A DNA stretch of 64,000 bases, taken from the NCBI RefSeq assembly GCF_019457915.1, contig NZ_JAHZSS010000005.1:62001-126000 (forward strand), in the 5' to 3' direction. The stretch is from Neiella holothuriorum (GTDB lineage Bacteria; Pseudomonadota; Gammaproteobacteria; Enterobacterales; Neiellaceae). The notes under the pieces are model-generated. The model did no database searches. It was not told the origin of the DNA and saw nothing but the letters and a program-made list of their open reading frames with translations. Positions 1-9,696 of this stretch are shown here, in pieces. The translations under genes and the position numbers were made by a program. Within the stretch, counting starts at the first letter, position 1. Every line of letters begins with the position of its first letter.

Positions 1-2639
1 TGCTTCTCGTAAAACCCTTGAAGGTTAGCGGAGTCACTTAGCCCTTCTAACGGAGCCTGAGTACCAACAATCGTCGGATCATACTCAACATCACCATCAA
101 CAAAGGTCGCGTTTGCGCCAAAGCCAAAGCCCGACTCTCCAAACAAGTGTTGGATTGCAACTTCAAAACCATCAACTGTCTTACTGTTACTGTTGACGGG
201 CTCTTCAATCGTCCATTCGATGAGTTCATCTGTTGCAGAATCTGGCTCAATTTCGTTGTCAGAGTTGCCATAACCGTTGTCGATCAGCCACCAGTAGATA
301 TCATTTTCTGTTGGTGTTACGCCCTCAGAAACTAGCTCGTTGTAGGCTAAATTATACCGTTGCCCACCGTAGACATCATAAAGCCCGTCAACGGTTTGCA
401 GTGACTCTTCAATAACGATGAAGTTATCAACATCCTTTTTAAACCAGCCAATCGCAGCGTAGTTGGCATCATCGTAGTAATACTCAAGCGTCACATCGAT
501 ATTGACTGAATCAAATGGCTGTAAGTTAGTGTTCCCTTTACTACCATTGCGAGCGCCAGGTTTAGGGCTACCACTAAGACTCTGGCCACCGGCCAAATAT
601 GCTAGTGGCGCACGGGACATCGTTTTGCCCGCCGAGAAACGAGCCACTAAGTCATCGGTAATATCGAGCTTAAGATCGAGCATTGGCAAAAACATGGAGT
701 AATCGCCTTCCTCGGAGTAGAACGTCTGATCGCCATCTTCATACTTCATAATCCACTCAGAAGGGCTCGCCCAGACCACCTGCTCTTCAACGTCTTGCAA
801 TACCTTGCTCTCGGCGTCGGTACGCTCATATCTGAAGCCCACATTCATGGTCAACAGGTAATCGCTAATATCGAATTCCCACGCGCTGCTTGCGTAAATG
901 GCAAACGTATCCTCGTAAACGGTTTCATCAGAGTCGGTTCCATCGAAGTAAGGATCGGTTGAGAAGTAATTACTACCCACTTCATCTTCAGTGAAATATG
1001 CTTCGTGGCGAGCAATCATTTCATCAAAATCGAAGGTGTAATAGTAATCGGTTTGCAGATCACTTCCGCCGCCATTAAAGGCATCAAGAAAACCGCCAGT
1101 GCCATGGCGAGTGAACATGCTATCAGGCATGACAGCTTCATAGCCGCCCAAATAGGCCCCGCCGCGTAAACCACTCCAAGCGCTGGTGCCCGCTGACTCC
1201 ATTTCGGTGTAAGCAAGGCCCGCTTTAATGCTTACCAATGGCGTGTTAAAGGTGCTATACCAAGTCGCATCAAATTGAATTTGTTCAATTTCCGTCTCGC
1301 CTGGGGTGTGAATAAATTGACCAAAGTTCGAATCAATTTCACTTGCTTCAAGCGTATTGCTGCCATTGTTCCAATTGACAGAAAACTGAGGGATCTCGCC
1401 GGAACGGTAATCGTATTCCTTCGAACTCAGCTCATCTGATCCAAGGATCATCTGAGCGGTGCCCTCAACGCTCTCATTCGTTGAATTATGGTAATCAAGT
1501 GCAACTTCCCAGTCGTCATTAATCTGCCATTGCAGATTCAAGCCTATGGACTTAGCCTCAACATCCGAATAGGTCTGTGTTTGACTAACTGAAGAGTCAT
1601 TGCCGGCAATATCGGCATAAACCGCTGTACCATTTTCATCCAACTCAAACGACAACAAGTTACTACCGAAGTTGTTCCAAATGCCCCAACCCACTTTAGA
1701 GCTTTCTGTTAGAGCATCGGTATAGGTGTAGTCCAGAGTCGCGACTAAGCCTTCAACCGGAATAAACTGAACGGTGAACTGAGCATTGGTCTTTTCTCGT
1801 TCCGTGTCGGTGAAGCCATAATGCATGTCTTTTGGCAGCCACAAGTAACCATCGGTTGTGGTCCGGTTATCAATGAAGTCTTCTTCACTGAGCGTCGGTA
1901 AATCGTCGTCAGTCTGACGAACCCAACCTTGCATGTACGCATGTTGCTGCTGAAAATCTCGCTGCTGATGCGACAAGGTAAACGAAACACCCAGGCGATC
2001 ATCCATAAAGGTATTACTGTAAATCGCCGACACTTCTGGCGTGATGTCATCGCCATTTTCATTAGATGTATCGTGAATACCTTTGGCCATGACAGAAAAG
2101 CGCTGGCCCGGGTTATCAAGCGGTTTAGCCGTGACAATATTAACGGTTGCACCTAACCCGCCGGTCGGCAGGTCGGCCGTTGCAGTTTTATGTAGCTCTA
2201 ATGAACTAACCCCTTCAGAGGATAGGTTTTCCAAAGAGTAAGACCGGCTGTAGCCTGTTGCTGGCATTTGGCGCCCGTTGAGCGTCACCAAGTTAAAAGC
2301 TGGTCCAAAGCCGCGTACCGTGATTTTGCTACCTTCACCATTAGCTCGACTGACCGAAACACCGGTAATACGTTGCAGAGATTCAGCCAAGTTGGTATCA
2401 GGAAACTTGCCCATCTCTTCGGCCGAAATGGCATCAACAACACCATGAGCTTCGCGTTTAATATCTGCAGCCCGCATTAAGCTGCCTCGAATTCCTTTGA
2501 CGAGTATGACTTCCGTAGCCTCGTCCGCTTGATCAGTTACCGCCGCTTCTTCTGCAAAAGCAGAGGTCATCGCAGTGCCTGCAAGTAACAGCGATACGGC
2601 GCAAGCTATACGAGTTTTTTTAAAGTTATTAGTATTCAT
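1..2639 (-). CDS. TonB-dependent receptor, 3' end beyond the window
   Basis: Outer-membrane receptor that would import an oligosaccharide using TonB energy. The frame stays open from the ATG at 2639 to base 1, at least 879 codons, so the C-terminal strands are missing. The N-terminus is a signal peptide ending near AFA-EE. A TonB-box-like stretch (TEVILVKGI) and a plug domain follow, with GKFPDTNLAESLQRITGVS and then ITVRGFGP, the layout of the large Caulobacter-type receptors (TIGR01782-like). It lies 78 bases downstream of the GH16 gene on the same strand, with a hairpin between them, so it is probably the uptake pore for the glucanase products. Family certain; substrate inferred from context only. 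Confidence 0.9.
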   Translation of the reverse strand, partial: MNTNNFKKTRIACAVSLLLAGTAMTSAFAEEAAVTDQADEATEVILVKGIRGSLMRAADIKREAHGVVDAISAEEMGKFPDTNLAESLQRITGVSVSRANGEGSKITVRGFGPAFNLVTLNGRQMPATGYSRSYSLENLSSEGVSSLELHKTATADLPTGGLGATVNIVTAKPLDNPGQRFSVMAKGIHDTSNENGDDITPEVSAIYSNTFMDDRLGVSFTLSHQQRDFQQQHAYMQGWVRQTDDDLPTLSEEDFIDNRTTTDGYLWLPKDMHYGFTDTEREKTNAQFTVQFIPVEGLVATLDYTYTDALTESSKVGWGIWNNFGSNLLSFELDENGTAVYADIAGNDSSVSQTQTYSDVEAKSIGLNLQWQINDDWEVALDYHNSTNESVEGTAQMILGSDELSSKEYDYRSGEIPQFSVNWNNGSNTLEASEIDSNFGQFIHTPGETEIEQIQFDATWYSTFNTPLVSIKAGLAYTEMESAGTSAWSGLRGGAYLGGYEAVMPDSMFTRHGTGGFLDAFNGGGSDLQTDYYYTFDFDEMIARHEAYFTEDEVGSNYFSTDPYFDGTDSDETVYEDTFAIYASSAWEFDISDYLLTMNVGFRYERTDAESKVLQDVEEQVVWASPSEWIMKYEDGDQTFYSEEGDYSMFLPMLDLKLDITDDLVARFSAGKTMSRAPLAYLAGGQSLSGSPKPGARNGSKGNTNLQPFDSVNIDVTLEYYYDDANYAAIGWFKKDVDNFIVIEESLQTVDGLYDVYGGQRYNLAYNELVSEGVTPTENDIYWWLIDNGYGNSDNEIEPDSATDELIEWTIEEPVNSNSKTVDGFEVAIQHLFGESGFGFGANATFVDGDVEYDPTIVGTQAPLEGLSDSANLQGFYEK

Positions 2640-2672
2640 AACTACCTTCTTAAATTCTTTGCTGTGTCAAGA

Positions 2673-2701
2673 CGAGTGACTAATGATTAACAAGTCACTC
2701 G
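2673..2701 (-). terminator. Hairpin between GH16 gene and TonB receptor gene
   Basis: Perfect 9-bp inverted repeat (CGAGTGACT / AGTCACTCG) with an 11-base loop, 17 bases after the GH16 stop codon. It has no long T run on the minus strand, so it may be an attenuator or RNA-stabilising stem that lowers receptor expression rather than a full terminator. Confidence 0.45.
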
Positions 2702-2717
2702 GCCTCGCTATGTATGT

Positions 2718-5381
2718 TTAATCGTTTGCAATGACTGCGTTATCGATTTGGAATTTAGCGCCCTCGCCACTACCCCAGGCAGGGAAAATCATGACCACAT
2801 CAATGTTGGCCACATCTAAACCTGCGGAAAGTAAATCGGACAGCATGAAGGTGTATGTTTGCCAAACGCCATCGGCGGGATCAGCTCCCTCGACACTGGC
2901 ATTAAGGTCAAGCTCAACCGCGGTAGCAGCATCGCCAGACTCAATTTTGAATTTCCATGCGGCAGACGAATCAATTGGCATAGACAGAACTTTCATTTCG
3001 AATTGCACGTAGCCGTCAGAGACGATTGACGAAGCATCGAAGTAAACGCCATCGTCGGCTAGAAACCCAACGACTGTTGAGGTTGAGCCAATTTCAAACT
3101 GAGCAACGGTGCCGTATTCAGCTTCATCTGCCTCAACTTCAGCTGGGGTCGAGCCTGCGCAGCAATCCCACGTAGTCCAGCTATCCGCTACTGTGTCGAC
3201 AAATAAGTCCAATGTGCTAGACGATGGAGAACTAGCTGTCGGATCATAAATTTTCATGTTGTCGATGCGGAAAACAGCACCATTACCGGCTCCCCAGTTT
3301 GGGAACACCATGATGACGTCAATCGCACTGACATCTAGACCTAAATCAGCAAGCGAGGCCAGCGGGAAGGTATAGGTTTGCCATTCGCCCGTTTCTGGTA
3401 CAACACCTTCAGCACTTTCCGTAAAAGCAAGTTCAACGGCACTATCGGCGTCATTACTTTCAATTTTGAAAGTCCAAACGGCTGACGAATCAAGGGGAGC
3501 ATCAATAACTTTGATATCGAAGGTTACGACACCCTCATCAACAATTGATGATGCATCAAACTTGGCTGTATCAGGGTCATCACTAATCTTGCTGTTAAAA
3601 CCAACGACCGTTGCCGTTTCACCAATGGTGAACTCGATGGTGTTGTTATGATCAGCATCGTCATCGACTTCTTGGTTTGGCGTAGTACCACCACAACAAT
3701 CCCAAGCAGGCCAAGCAGCATTTTCTTCTTCTTCGTAGATGATCAGTTCAGCTGAGCCCATATTGGTATTGAATTCAACGTTATCAATACGGTACACCGC
3801 ATCAGCGCCTTTACCCCAAGATGGGTAAACCATGACAACATCGATGGCGCTAAGGTCTAGCCCTGCTTCCGACATTTGCTGATAGCTAAAGGTATAGGTT
3901 TGCCATTGACCAACAACCGGATCGAGTCCTTCAGCACTCTCGTTAAGGCTAAATGCAGCGGCTGTATCAGCGTTGTTGCTCTCAACTTTGAAGCTCCAAG
4001 TGGCTTCCGCATCAGTCGGCGCATCAACAACTTTCATATCGAAACTAAAGGTACCTGTCGCTTCGGCAGCCGTACCGTCATACATTTCTTGTGCGCCGCC
4101 GGCATCTGAGCGAGCACTAAAGCCCATTACGGTGCCATCATTGTTATTAATGACAAACTCGATGACTTCGCCGTAAGCATCATCATCAATCTCAACCGTA
4201 GGAACCGTGCCACCGCAGCAATCCCACGGCGACCAATCGGTGTAGCTTGAATCAGCCCAGACGACTAAGTCTTCAGCTTCATCGCTCTCAATCACGGGAT
4301 ATGGTGCTTCACCAACTTGCAACGAACCAACGTCACTTTCGTCTTCGTACTGATCGTAACCTGCACGAATCGTTTCACAGCCAGTGCCTAAATCTGTTCC
4401 CGACGCACATTCATAGACGCGAACGTAATCGATGATGTACGACTGGCCTTCTGCAAATGCAGCCTCATCAATGCCTGTGTCGTTCGTGTATTCGGGCCAA
4501 TCTCCGCCCACAGCGAAGTTCAAAATCAGGTAGAATTCTTGGTCAAAAGGAGATGCATCCCAAACCGTTTCTAGCTCGCCATCTGGGTTGTATTGCTGGG
4601 TAAACCAGCCACGATGCTTGAGAGTGTAGGCTTCACCATCGGCGTTATACGCAGGTTCAGATGCCCGTTGTGTTGCATACAGATAGTTATCCATATACCA
4701 GCGAATTTCGCCTTCTTGCCACTCAATGGCATAGGTATGAAAGTCATCAGCGGGGTTACCATTTGGCGACACATACTCAGCGCCAGTATGGCTGTTATCA
4801 GGCCAAGCCTGACCGTAGTGAAGCGTTCCGTAGATGCTCGATTCGACGTTACCTTCGTCATCACTCACTTTCAGGTTTACCGCTTCAAAAATGTCGATCT
4901 CACCAGAGCGAGGCCAACCACCATAAACGCTATCAGAAGGCATCATCCAAAATGCAGGCCACGAACCTTGTCCATAAGGAGCCTTAGCACGCATTTCAAT
5001 TCGGCCGTACTTCCAATCCGCAATATTTTGAGTCGTTAGGCGCGCTGAGGTGTATGGCAACTCAGCCCCGTCTTCGGCAGGTTGTGCAACGATATGAAGA
5101 TAGCCATCTGCGACATACGAGTTTTCGGCTGAGTCGGTATAGCATTGCTTCTCGTTATTGCCGCCGCCTTCGCAATTGACTTCATGATTCCATTTGTCAT
5201 CATCAATGCTATTGCCATCAAACTCATCGCTCCAAACTAAACTCCAATCATCGGTGGGTTGTGAAACATCGATTTCTTTGTAGTTTGTGTCCGGATCGCT
5301 GCCACAACCACTTAGTGAAGTGGCCGCGAGTAACGATGAAAACACGAGTCCTGCTAGGTACTTTATTCGTGGATTTTTCAT
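2718..5381 (-). CDS. GH16 endo-beta-1,3-glucanase-like lipoprotein with three C-terminal WDCC modules
   Basis: Secreted glycoside hydrolase, laminarinase type. The lipobox LSGC places the lipidated Cys at residue 26. The GH16 domain spans about residues 48-330 and carries the catalytic signature GEIDIFE: nucleophile E161, D163 and acid/base E166, with the extra residue typical of laminarinases. Three related modules of about 150 residues follow, starting near 370, 550 and 725. Each begins with a W-x-x-W-D-C-C-(G/A)-G motif and ends with a VxMV(Y/F)PxWGxG and IDN motif. They resemble the galactose-binding-like C-terminal domain of ExoP-type marine glucanases (inference). I chose the ATG at 5381, preceded by GGAAA, over an in-frame TTG four codons upstream. 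Co-directional with uxaC and the TonB receptor gene. Confidence 0.9.
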   Translation of the reverse strand: MKNPRIKYLAGLVFSSLLAATSLSGCGSDPDTNYKEIDVSQPTDDWSLVWSDEFDGNSIDDDKWNHEVNCEGGGNNEKQCYTDSAENSYVADGYLHIVAQPAEDGAELPYTSARLTTQNIADWKYGRIEMRAKAPYGQGSWPAFWMMPSDSVYGGWPRSGEIDIFEAVNLKVSDDEGNVESSIYGTLHYGQAWPDNSHTGAEYVSPNGNPADDFHTYAIEWQEGEIRWYMDNYLYATQRASEPAYNADGEAYTLKHRGWFTQQYNPDGELETVWDASPFDQEFYLILNFAVGGDWPEYTNDTGIDEAAFAEGQSYIIDYVRVYECASGTDLGTGCETIRAGYDQYEDESDVGSLQVGEAPYPVIESDEAEDLVVWADSSYTDWSPWDCCGGTVPTVEIDDDAYGEVIEFVINNNDGTVMGFSARSDAGGAQEMYDGTAAEATGTFSFDMKVVDAPTDAEATWSFKVESNNADTAAAFSLNESAEGLDPVVGQWQTYTFSYQQMSEAGLDLSAIDVVMVYPSWGKGADAVYRIDNVEFNTNMGSAELIIYEEEENAAWPAWDCCGGTTPNQEVDDDADHNNTIEFTIGETATVVGFNSKISDDPDTAKFDASSIVDEGVVTFDIKVIDAPLDSSAVWTFKIESNDADSAVELAFTESAEGVVPETGEWQTYTFPLASLADLGLDVSAIDVIMVFPNWGAGNGAVFRIDNMKIYDPTASSPSSSTLDLFVDTVADSWTTWDCCAGSTPAEVEADEAEYGTVAQFEIGSTSTVVGFLADDGVYFDASSIVSDGYVQFEMKVLSMPIDSSAAWKFKIESGDAATAVELDLNASVEGADPADGVWQTYTFMLSDLLSAGLDVANIDVVMIFPAWGSGEGAKFQIDNAVIAND

Positions 5382-5427
5382 TATTATTTCCAAAGGTGCT
5401 TTTCTGGTTTAAAACAACGGTGTACAA

Positions 5428-5443
5428 GGGGCTTGCAAGCCCC
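5428..5443 (-). terminator. Hairpin after uxaC
   Basis: A perfect 16-base palindrome (GGGGCTTGCAAGCCCC) begins 5 bases after the uxaC stop. The T run lies on the plus-strand side, so as a minus-strand terminator it is weak. It probably separates uxaC from the GH16 gene or trims the transcript. Confidence 0.45.
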
Positions 5444-5448
5444 AATTT

Positions 5449-6858
5449 TTAATTTTTTTGAAAGTATTGGTGGGCATTGTGAAAGCAGATATCGCTTACC
5501 ATCGCGCCAAGCAGAGGGATATCCGGGGGCGCCTCGCCACGCTCAACCCAGCCACCAATCATGTTGCAAAGAATGCGGCGAAAATATTCGTGGCGAGTAA
5601 ATGATAAGAAGCTGCGGGAATCGGTGAGCATGCCGATAAATTGGCTTAGCAAACCCAATTGAGAGAGCTGTAATAGCTGGCGCTCCATGCCGTCTTTTTG
5701 ATCGTTGAACCACCACGCCGAGCCAAATTGAATCTTGCCGGCGATGCCACCGCCTTGAAAGTTACCGACCATGCTGGCCAGCATTTCGTTATCTTTGGGG
5801 TTCAGGCAATACAAGATGGTTTTTGGAAGTTCGTCGGTCTTGTCCATTGCATCCAGTAACTGAGCCAGTTCCTTGGCGTACGACGTATCGCCAATGGAGT
5901 CAAAACCAGCATCGGCGCCGAGCAAACGGTACATGCGGCTGTTGTTGTTGCGTTGCGCACCAATATGCAGTTGCATCACCCAGCCTAACTCGGCGTACCG
6001 CTTGCCCAGCCAGACCTGAACGGCTGTAGAAAACTGGGCACATTCAAATTCAGTTAAAATTTCGCCTTTGAGACGTCGGCACAATAAAGCTGTTAAATCA
6101 GACTCAGTTAAAATGTTCGCAAATCGAACCACTTCAATACCGTGGTCGGCTGCTCTGCAACCATGATCATGAAAATGCTGTAAGCGCTTACCTAGCGCAT
6201 CCAAAAAAGTGAGGTACGATGAAATTTCGAGATCAGCAGATTGACTAAGTTGTTCAACGTAATTAGAAAATTCTGGTAATTCGATTTTGAAAGCCCGATC
6301 TGGGCGCCAAGTTGGCGTGACATCAACGGTAAGGCTTGGGTCTCCCGCAATGGCTTGATGGTGCTCCAAGGAATCGATTGGATCATCTGTCGTACCAACC
6401 ATTTTAACGTTCATTTGGCGCAAGATACCGCGAGCAGAAAATGCTGGGGTTTGCAAAATATCATTGCAGTCCAGCCAAATTGATTGTGCGGTGTTGGGGT
6501 TAAGTAAGGTGCCGTCAATACCAAGAGGGCGGCGTAATTCAAGGTGGGTCCAGTGGTAAAGTGGATTGCCGATACATTTGGGCACCGTTTCAGCCCACGC
6601 ATGAAATTTTTGCCACTCAGCAGCATTCCCCGTAATGAAAGCTTCATCAACTCCCGCGGTACGCATCGCACGCCATTTGTAATGATCGCCTTCTAACCAG
6701 ATTTGTGTCAGGTTTTCGAACTGGCGATCATTGGCGATATCAGCTGGGTTTAAGTGGCAGTGATAATCGAATATCGGCTGATCTGCGGCGTATTCGTGAT
6801 ACAACCGAATCGCAACCTCGTTGGTCAATAAAAAGTCTTCATTCATAAAGGGCTTCAT
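5449..6858 (-). CDS. uxaC: Glucuronate (uronate) isomerase UxaC
   Basis: Isomerises D-glucuronate to D-fructuronate (and galacturonate to tagaturonate) in the cytoplasm, the first step of hexuronate breakdown. The 469 residues match the family length. The metal-binding motif FDYHCHLNP is near residue 35, and the later motifs MLTDSRSF and R-H-E-Y-F-R-R are typical of UxaC. The start at 6858 is fixed by an ATGA overlap with the uxuB stop and by GGAGG eight bases upstream; an ATG five codons earlier lies inside uxuB and is unlikely. Last gene of the tight uxuA-uxuB-uxaC run. Confidence 0.95.
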   Translation of the reverse strand: MKPFMNEDFLLTNEVAIRLYHEYAADQPIFDYHCHLNPADIANDRQFENLTQIWLEGDHYKWRAMRTAGVDEAFITGNAAEWQKFHAWAETVPKCIGNPLYHWTHLELRRPLGIDGTLLNPNTAQSIWLDCNDILQTPAFSARGILRQMNVKMVGTTDDPIDSLEHHQAIAGDPSLTVDVTPTWRPDRAFKIELPEFSNYVEQLSQSADLEISSYLTFLDALGKRLQHFHDHGCRAADHGIEVVRFANILTESDLTALLCRRLKGEILTEFECAQFSTAVQVWLGKRYAELGWVMQLHIGAQRNNNSRMYRLLGADAGFDSIGDTSYAKELAQLLDAMDKTDELPKTILYCLNPKDNEMLASMVGNFQGGGIAGKIQFGSAWWFNDQKDGMERQLLQLSQLGLLSQFIGMLTDSRSFLSFTRHEYFRRILCNMIGGWVERGEAPPDIPLLGAMVSDICFHNAHQYFQKN

Positions 6859-8327
6859 TGCACCGCCTCCCATAATTTCTTCACTGTATTTCGAGCACCA
6901 TCGGCCACTAATCGTAAATACGCAGTGGTAACCGCTTCAATCACCCGCTCGTTACAGCCAATATCTGGCGGAAAAATAGCGTCGAGAGACAACAAAGTTG
7001 CCACGGTTGCATCTCTATATCCGTGCTTTTCGGTAATTGTGTAAAGTTGTTTGGCCATTGGATCACGTACATCAATGGCCTGCCCTTGTTCATCAACGCC
7101 AGCCACGTAACGCATCCAACCAGCAATTCCTAAGGCGAGCCATTTAAAGTCGGTATTGTTGGCTAAGTGATGGCGTATCCCGCCGGCAAATCGTTGCGGA
7201 ATTTTTTGACTGCCATCCATGGCTATTTGCCAGGTTTGGTGTTTGATATTGGGGTTGGAGTAACGCGCGAGGAGTAAACTGGCATAAGCGCTCAAGTCGG
7301 TATCTACAGGCATTGCCAACGACGGGGCTTGCTCCGCTAGCATCAGTGCCCGTGCCGCACCTCTGAAGTTTTCATCGGCCATCGTCTCACCAATATATTG
7401 ATAGCCTGCGAGGTAGCCTAAATAGGCTAAAAATGAATGGCTGCCATTGAGCATGCGAAGCTTCATTTCTTCGTAAGGCACTACATTCTCGACAAACTGA
7501 GCGCCGGCAATATTCCAATCTGGACGACCTGCAACAAACTTGTCTTCGATGATCCATTGGCGAAAGGCTTCGCACGCAACAGCACATGGATCGGCCCGAC
7601 CATCTTGTAACTGTTCAATTTGCGCTAACGTTTCAGCTGTAACAGCCGGCACAATCCGATCGACCATCGTGCAAGGGAACGTCACGTGTAGTTCAATCCA
7701 CTGAGCCAATTCAGGGTCAAGCTGATGAGCAAACTCCGTCACCACTTTTTTAGTCACGTCGCCATTTTCCTGAACATTGTCACATGACATAACGGTGAAT
7801 GGAGCGAAGCCGAGCGTACGGCGCATTTGAAGCGCCCGAACGATAAATCCAATAGCACTCTGAGGTTGGTCTTCATTGCAAAGATCGTGAGCTATCAGTG
7901 GGTTATTGATATCGAGCGAACCACTCGCCGGATCAGCACAATAGCCCTTTTCCGTAATCGTTAGTGAAACCACTGCAACTTGCGGCTCAGCCAGTTTATT
8001 GAGCACAGCTTGAGGGCTGTCTAAAACCGGATGAAGCGACTCCTTAATCGATGAAATGTGCTTACAGCAAATGTCATCGGCACCTTTTTCAGCAACGGTG
8101 TAGTTATGCCCTTGAGCACGTAACGATTCGATTAATGGTTTACCACCGATGAGGTTAATGACACATATACCCCAATCACTCGCTGTTTTATTGTTGACTT
8201 CATCGGTAAAAAGCAATGGGTGCGCTCTCGCAAATGCGCCGAACCCCAAATGAACAATCTTTGTCGAAAGTCGTTCTTTGTTACCGATTGACGAGAAAAG
8301 TCCGTTCGATTGATATGTCTTGTTCAT
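6855..8327 (-). CDS. uxuB: Fructuronate reductase (mannitol dehydrogenase family)
   Basis: NADH-dependent reduction of D-fructuronate to D-mannonate, second step of glucuronate breakdown. The N-terminal Rossmann region begins [14 protein letters not shown]. The catalytic Lys motif [10 protein letters not shown] lies near residue 300, as in polyol dehydrogenases of this long-chain family, and the C-terminal helical domain is complete (about 490 residues). The start is uncertain: an ATG at 8327 or an in-frame TTG at 8336. I prefer the ATG because the alignable N-terminus begins soon after. 32 bases separate it from uxuA upstream, and it overlaps uxaC by ATGA. By motif alone it could be tagaturonate reductase or mannitol dehydrogenase, but the uxuA and uxaC neighbours point to UxuB. 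Confidence 0.92.
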   Translation of the reverse strand: MNKTYQSNGLFSSIGNKERLSTKIVHLGFGAFARAHPLLFTDEVNNKTASDWGICVINLIGGKPLIESLRAQGHNYTVAEKGADDICCKHISSIKESLHPVLDSPQAVLNKLAEPQVAVVSLTITEKGYCADPASGSLDINNPLIAHDLCNEDQPQSAIGFIVRALQMRRTLGFAPFTVMSCDNVQENGDVTKKVVTEFAHQLDPELAQWIELHVTFPCTMVDRIVPAVTAETLAQIEQLQDGRADPCAVACEAFRQWIIEDKFVAGRPDWNIAGAQFVENVVPYEEMKLRMLNGSHSFLAYLGYLAGYQYIGETMADENFRGAARALMLAEQAPSLAMPVDTDLSAYASLLLARYSNPNIKHQTWQIAMDGSQKIPQRFAGGIRHHLANNTDFKWLALGIAGWMRYVAGVDEQGQAIDVRDPMAKQLYTITEKHGYRDATVATLLSLDAIFPPDIGCNERVIEAVTTAYLRLVADGARNTVKKLWEAVQ

Positions 8328-8359
8328 TCGCTTCAATATCCGAAATCGATTAGTTGTGG

Positions 8360-9538
8360 CTATGTATTAAGAGATTTAAGGGTATGTATGACGCCACGTA
8401 GTTCGGCGAGACCTTTCATACGCCCACCGAACGAGTAGCCAGGATTAACGCCAGGTTTGGTAACTTCATCCCCCATCAGGTGACCATGGTCGGGGCGCAT
8501 AGCTATTGCGGAATTCAGTCCAGCTGATTTACGCCTCTGCTCTTCGTCTAGCAACGCTTTGATGATTCCTATCATGTCGTTGTCGCCGTAGAGGTGTTCA
8601 GCTTCGAAAAACGAACCATCCTCTTCTCGAATCACATTTCTCAAGTGAGCGAAGTGAATGATTGAAGCAAATTCCTTCACCATACCCACAAGATCATTAT
8701 CACCTCGAGCCCCAAATGAGCCGGCGCACATGGTCAGGCCGTTTGCTGGCGACCGTACTGCTTGAATAAGCGCTCGAATATCATCTGCTGTTGACACCAC
8801 TCGCGGCAAACCAAACAAAGAAAATGGTGGATCATCTGGGTGAATGCACATATTGACACCGTACTCTTCTGCCACCGGAATAATGGCGCGCAGAAACTCA
8901 ATAAGGTTGTGCCGTAATCCTTCCGTACCAAGCGCAATAAAATCACCAATTGTCTGGCGGATCGATTCGCGATCATAAGAACCTTCACCGCCCGGCAAAC
9001 CGGCAATAATGTTTTCTTCAAGGCCCTGTTTTTCGACATTCGACATGGCTTCGAAACGAGCCTTAGCCTTTTCTAATTGCTTGTCTGAATAATCTTCCGA
9101 CGCATTGTTACGCGCTAGAATATGCACGTCATAGGCAATGAAATCTGTCATTTCAAAGCGCAATGCAAAGGATTCATTGTCGAGTTGATAGGTTAAATCT
9201 GTGCGCGTCCAATCGACCACGGGCATGAAGTTGTAACACACCACCTTGATTCCGGCCTTACCAATTGAACGGATCGACTCTTTATAGTTCTCGATCAGTT
9301 GTAGGTAGTTTCCTGTGCGCGTTTTAATGTCGTTATGAACGGGGATGCTTTCAACTACGCTCCAACTCAAACCGGCCGCTTCAACCTCTAGCTTCCTAGC
9401 TATAACCTCTTGATAAGACCATACATCTCCCGTTTCAACATGGTGCAACGACGATACAATACCGGAAGCTCCGGCCTGAACAACATTTTTTAAACTAACG
9501 GTGTCATCAGGCCCATACCAACGCCATGTTTCTTGCAT
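8360..9538 (-). CDS. uxuA: Mannonate dehydratase UxuA
   Basis: Dehydrates D-mannonate to 2-keto-3-deoxygluconate. The 392 residues align by eye along their whole length with the E. coli enzyme: QETWRWYGPDD at the N-terminus, SVVES(I/V)P, CYNFMPVxDWTRTDL, the metal-site HPDDPP, and MRPDHGHLM near the C-terminus. First gene of the leftward catabolic operon, 158 bases from the divergent transporter gene. A candidate GntR operator lies 62 bases upstream of the ATG. KDG kinase and aldolase genes are not in the window, so the pathway must be completed elsewhere. Confidence 0.97.
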   Translation of the reverse strand: MQETWRWYGPDDTVSLKNVVQAGASGIVSSLHHVETGDVWSYQEVIARKLEVEAAGLSWSVVESIPVHNDIKTRTGNYLQLIENYKESIRSIGKAGIKVVCYNFMPVVDWTRTDLTYQLDNESFALRFEMTDFIAYDVHILARNNASEDYSDKQLEKAKARFEAMSNVEKQGLEENIIAGLPGGEGSYDRESIRQTIGDFIALGTEGLRHNLIEFLRAIIPVAEEYGVNMCIHPDDPPFSLFGLPRVVSTADDIRALIQAVRSPANGLTMCAGSFGARGDNDLVGMVKEFASIIHFAHLRNVIREEDGSFFEAEHLYGDNDMIGIIKALLDEEQRRKSAGLNSAIAMRPDHGHLMGDEVTKPGVNPGYSFGGRMKGLAELRGVIHTLKSLNT

Positions 9539-9599
9539 TAAGTTCTCTCTAAAGGTGATTAGTTAGTTACTTCAAATTAATTGGATAAGCCACTTGAAA

Positions 9600-9614
9600 A
9601 CTGGCCTGTCCAGT
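9600..9614. promoter_or_regulatory. Candidate UxuR/ExuR-type GntR operator in the uxuA-transporter divergon
   Basis: Perfect inverted repeat ACTGG-CCTGT-CCAGT between the divergent genes. A near copy (12 of 15 bases on the opposite strand) lies just upstream of the GntR regulator gene at 11899-11913. Two matching sites in front of the regulator and its likely targets suggest one operator family; binding itself is inference. Confidence 0.5.
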
Positions 9615-9696
9615 GTTTACATGCTGCATCATGACTTTTAACGATGCAAGCTGTTTTGTTGCGGCAATGTTTGAAATTCGAGAGTAAAATTAAAAA

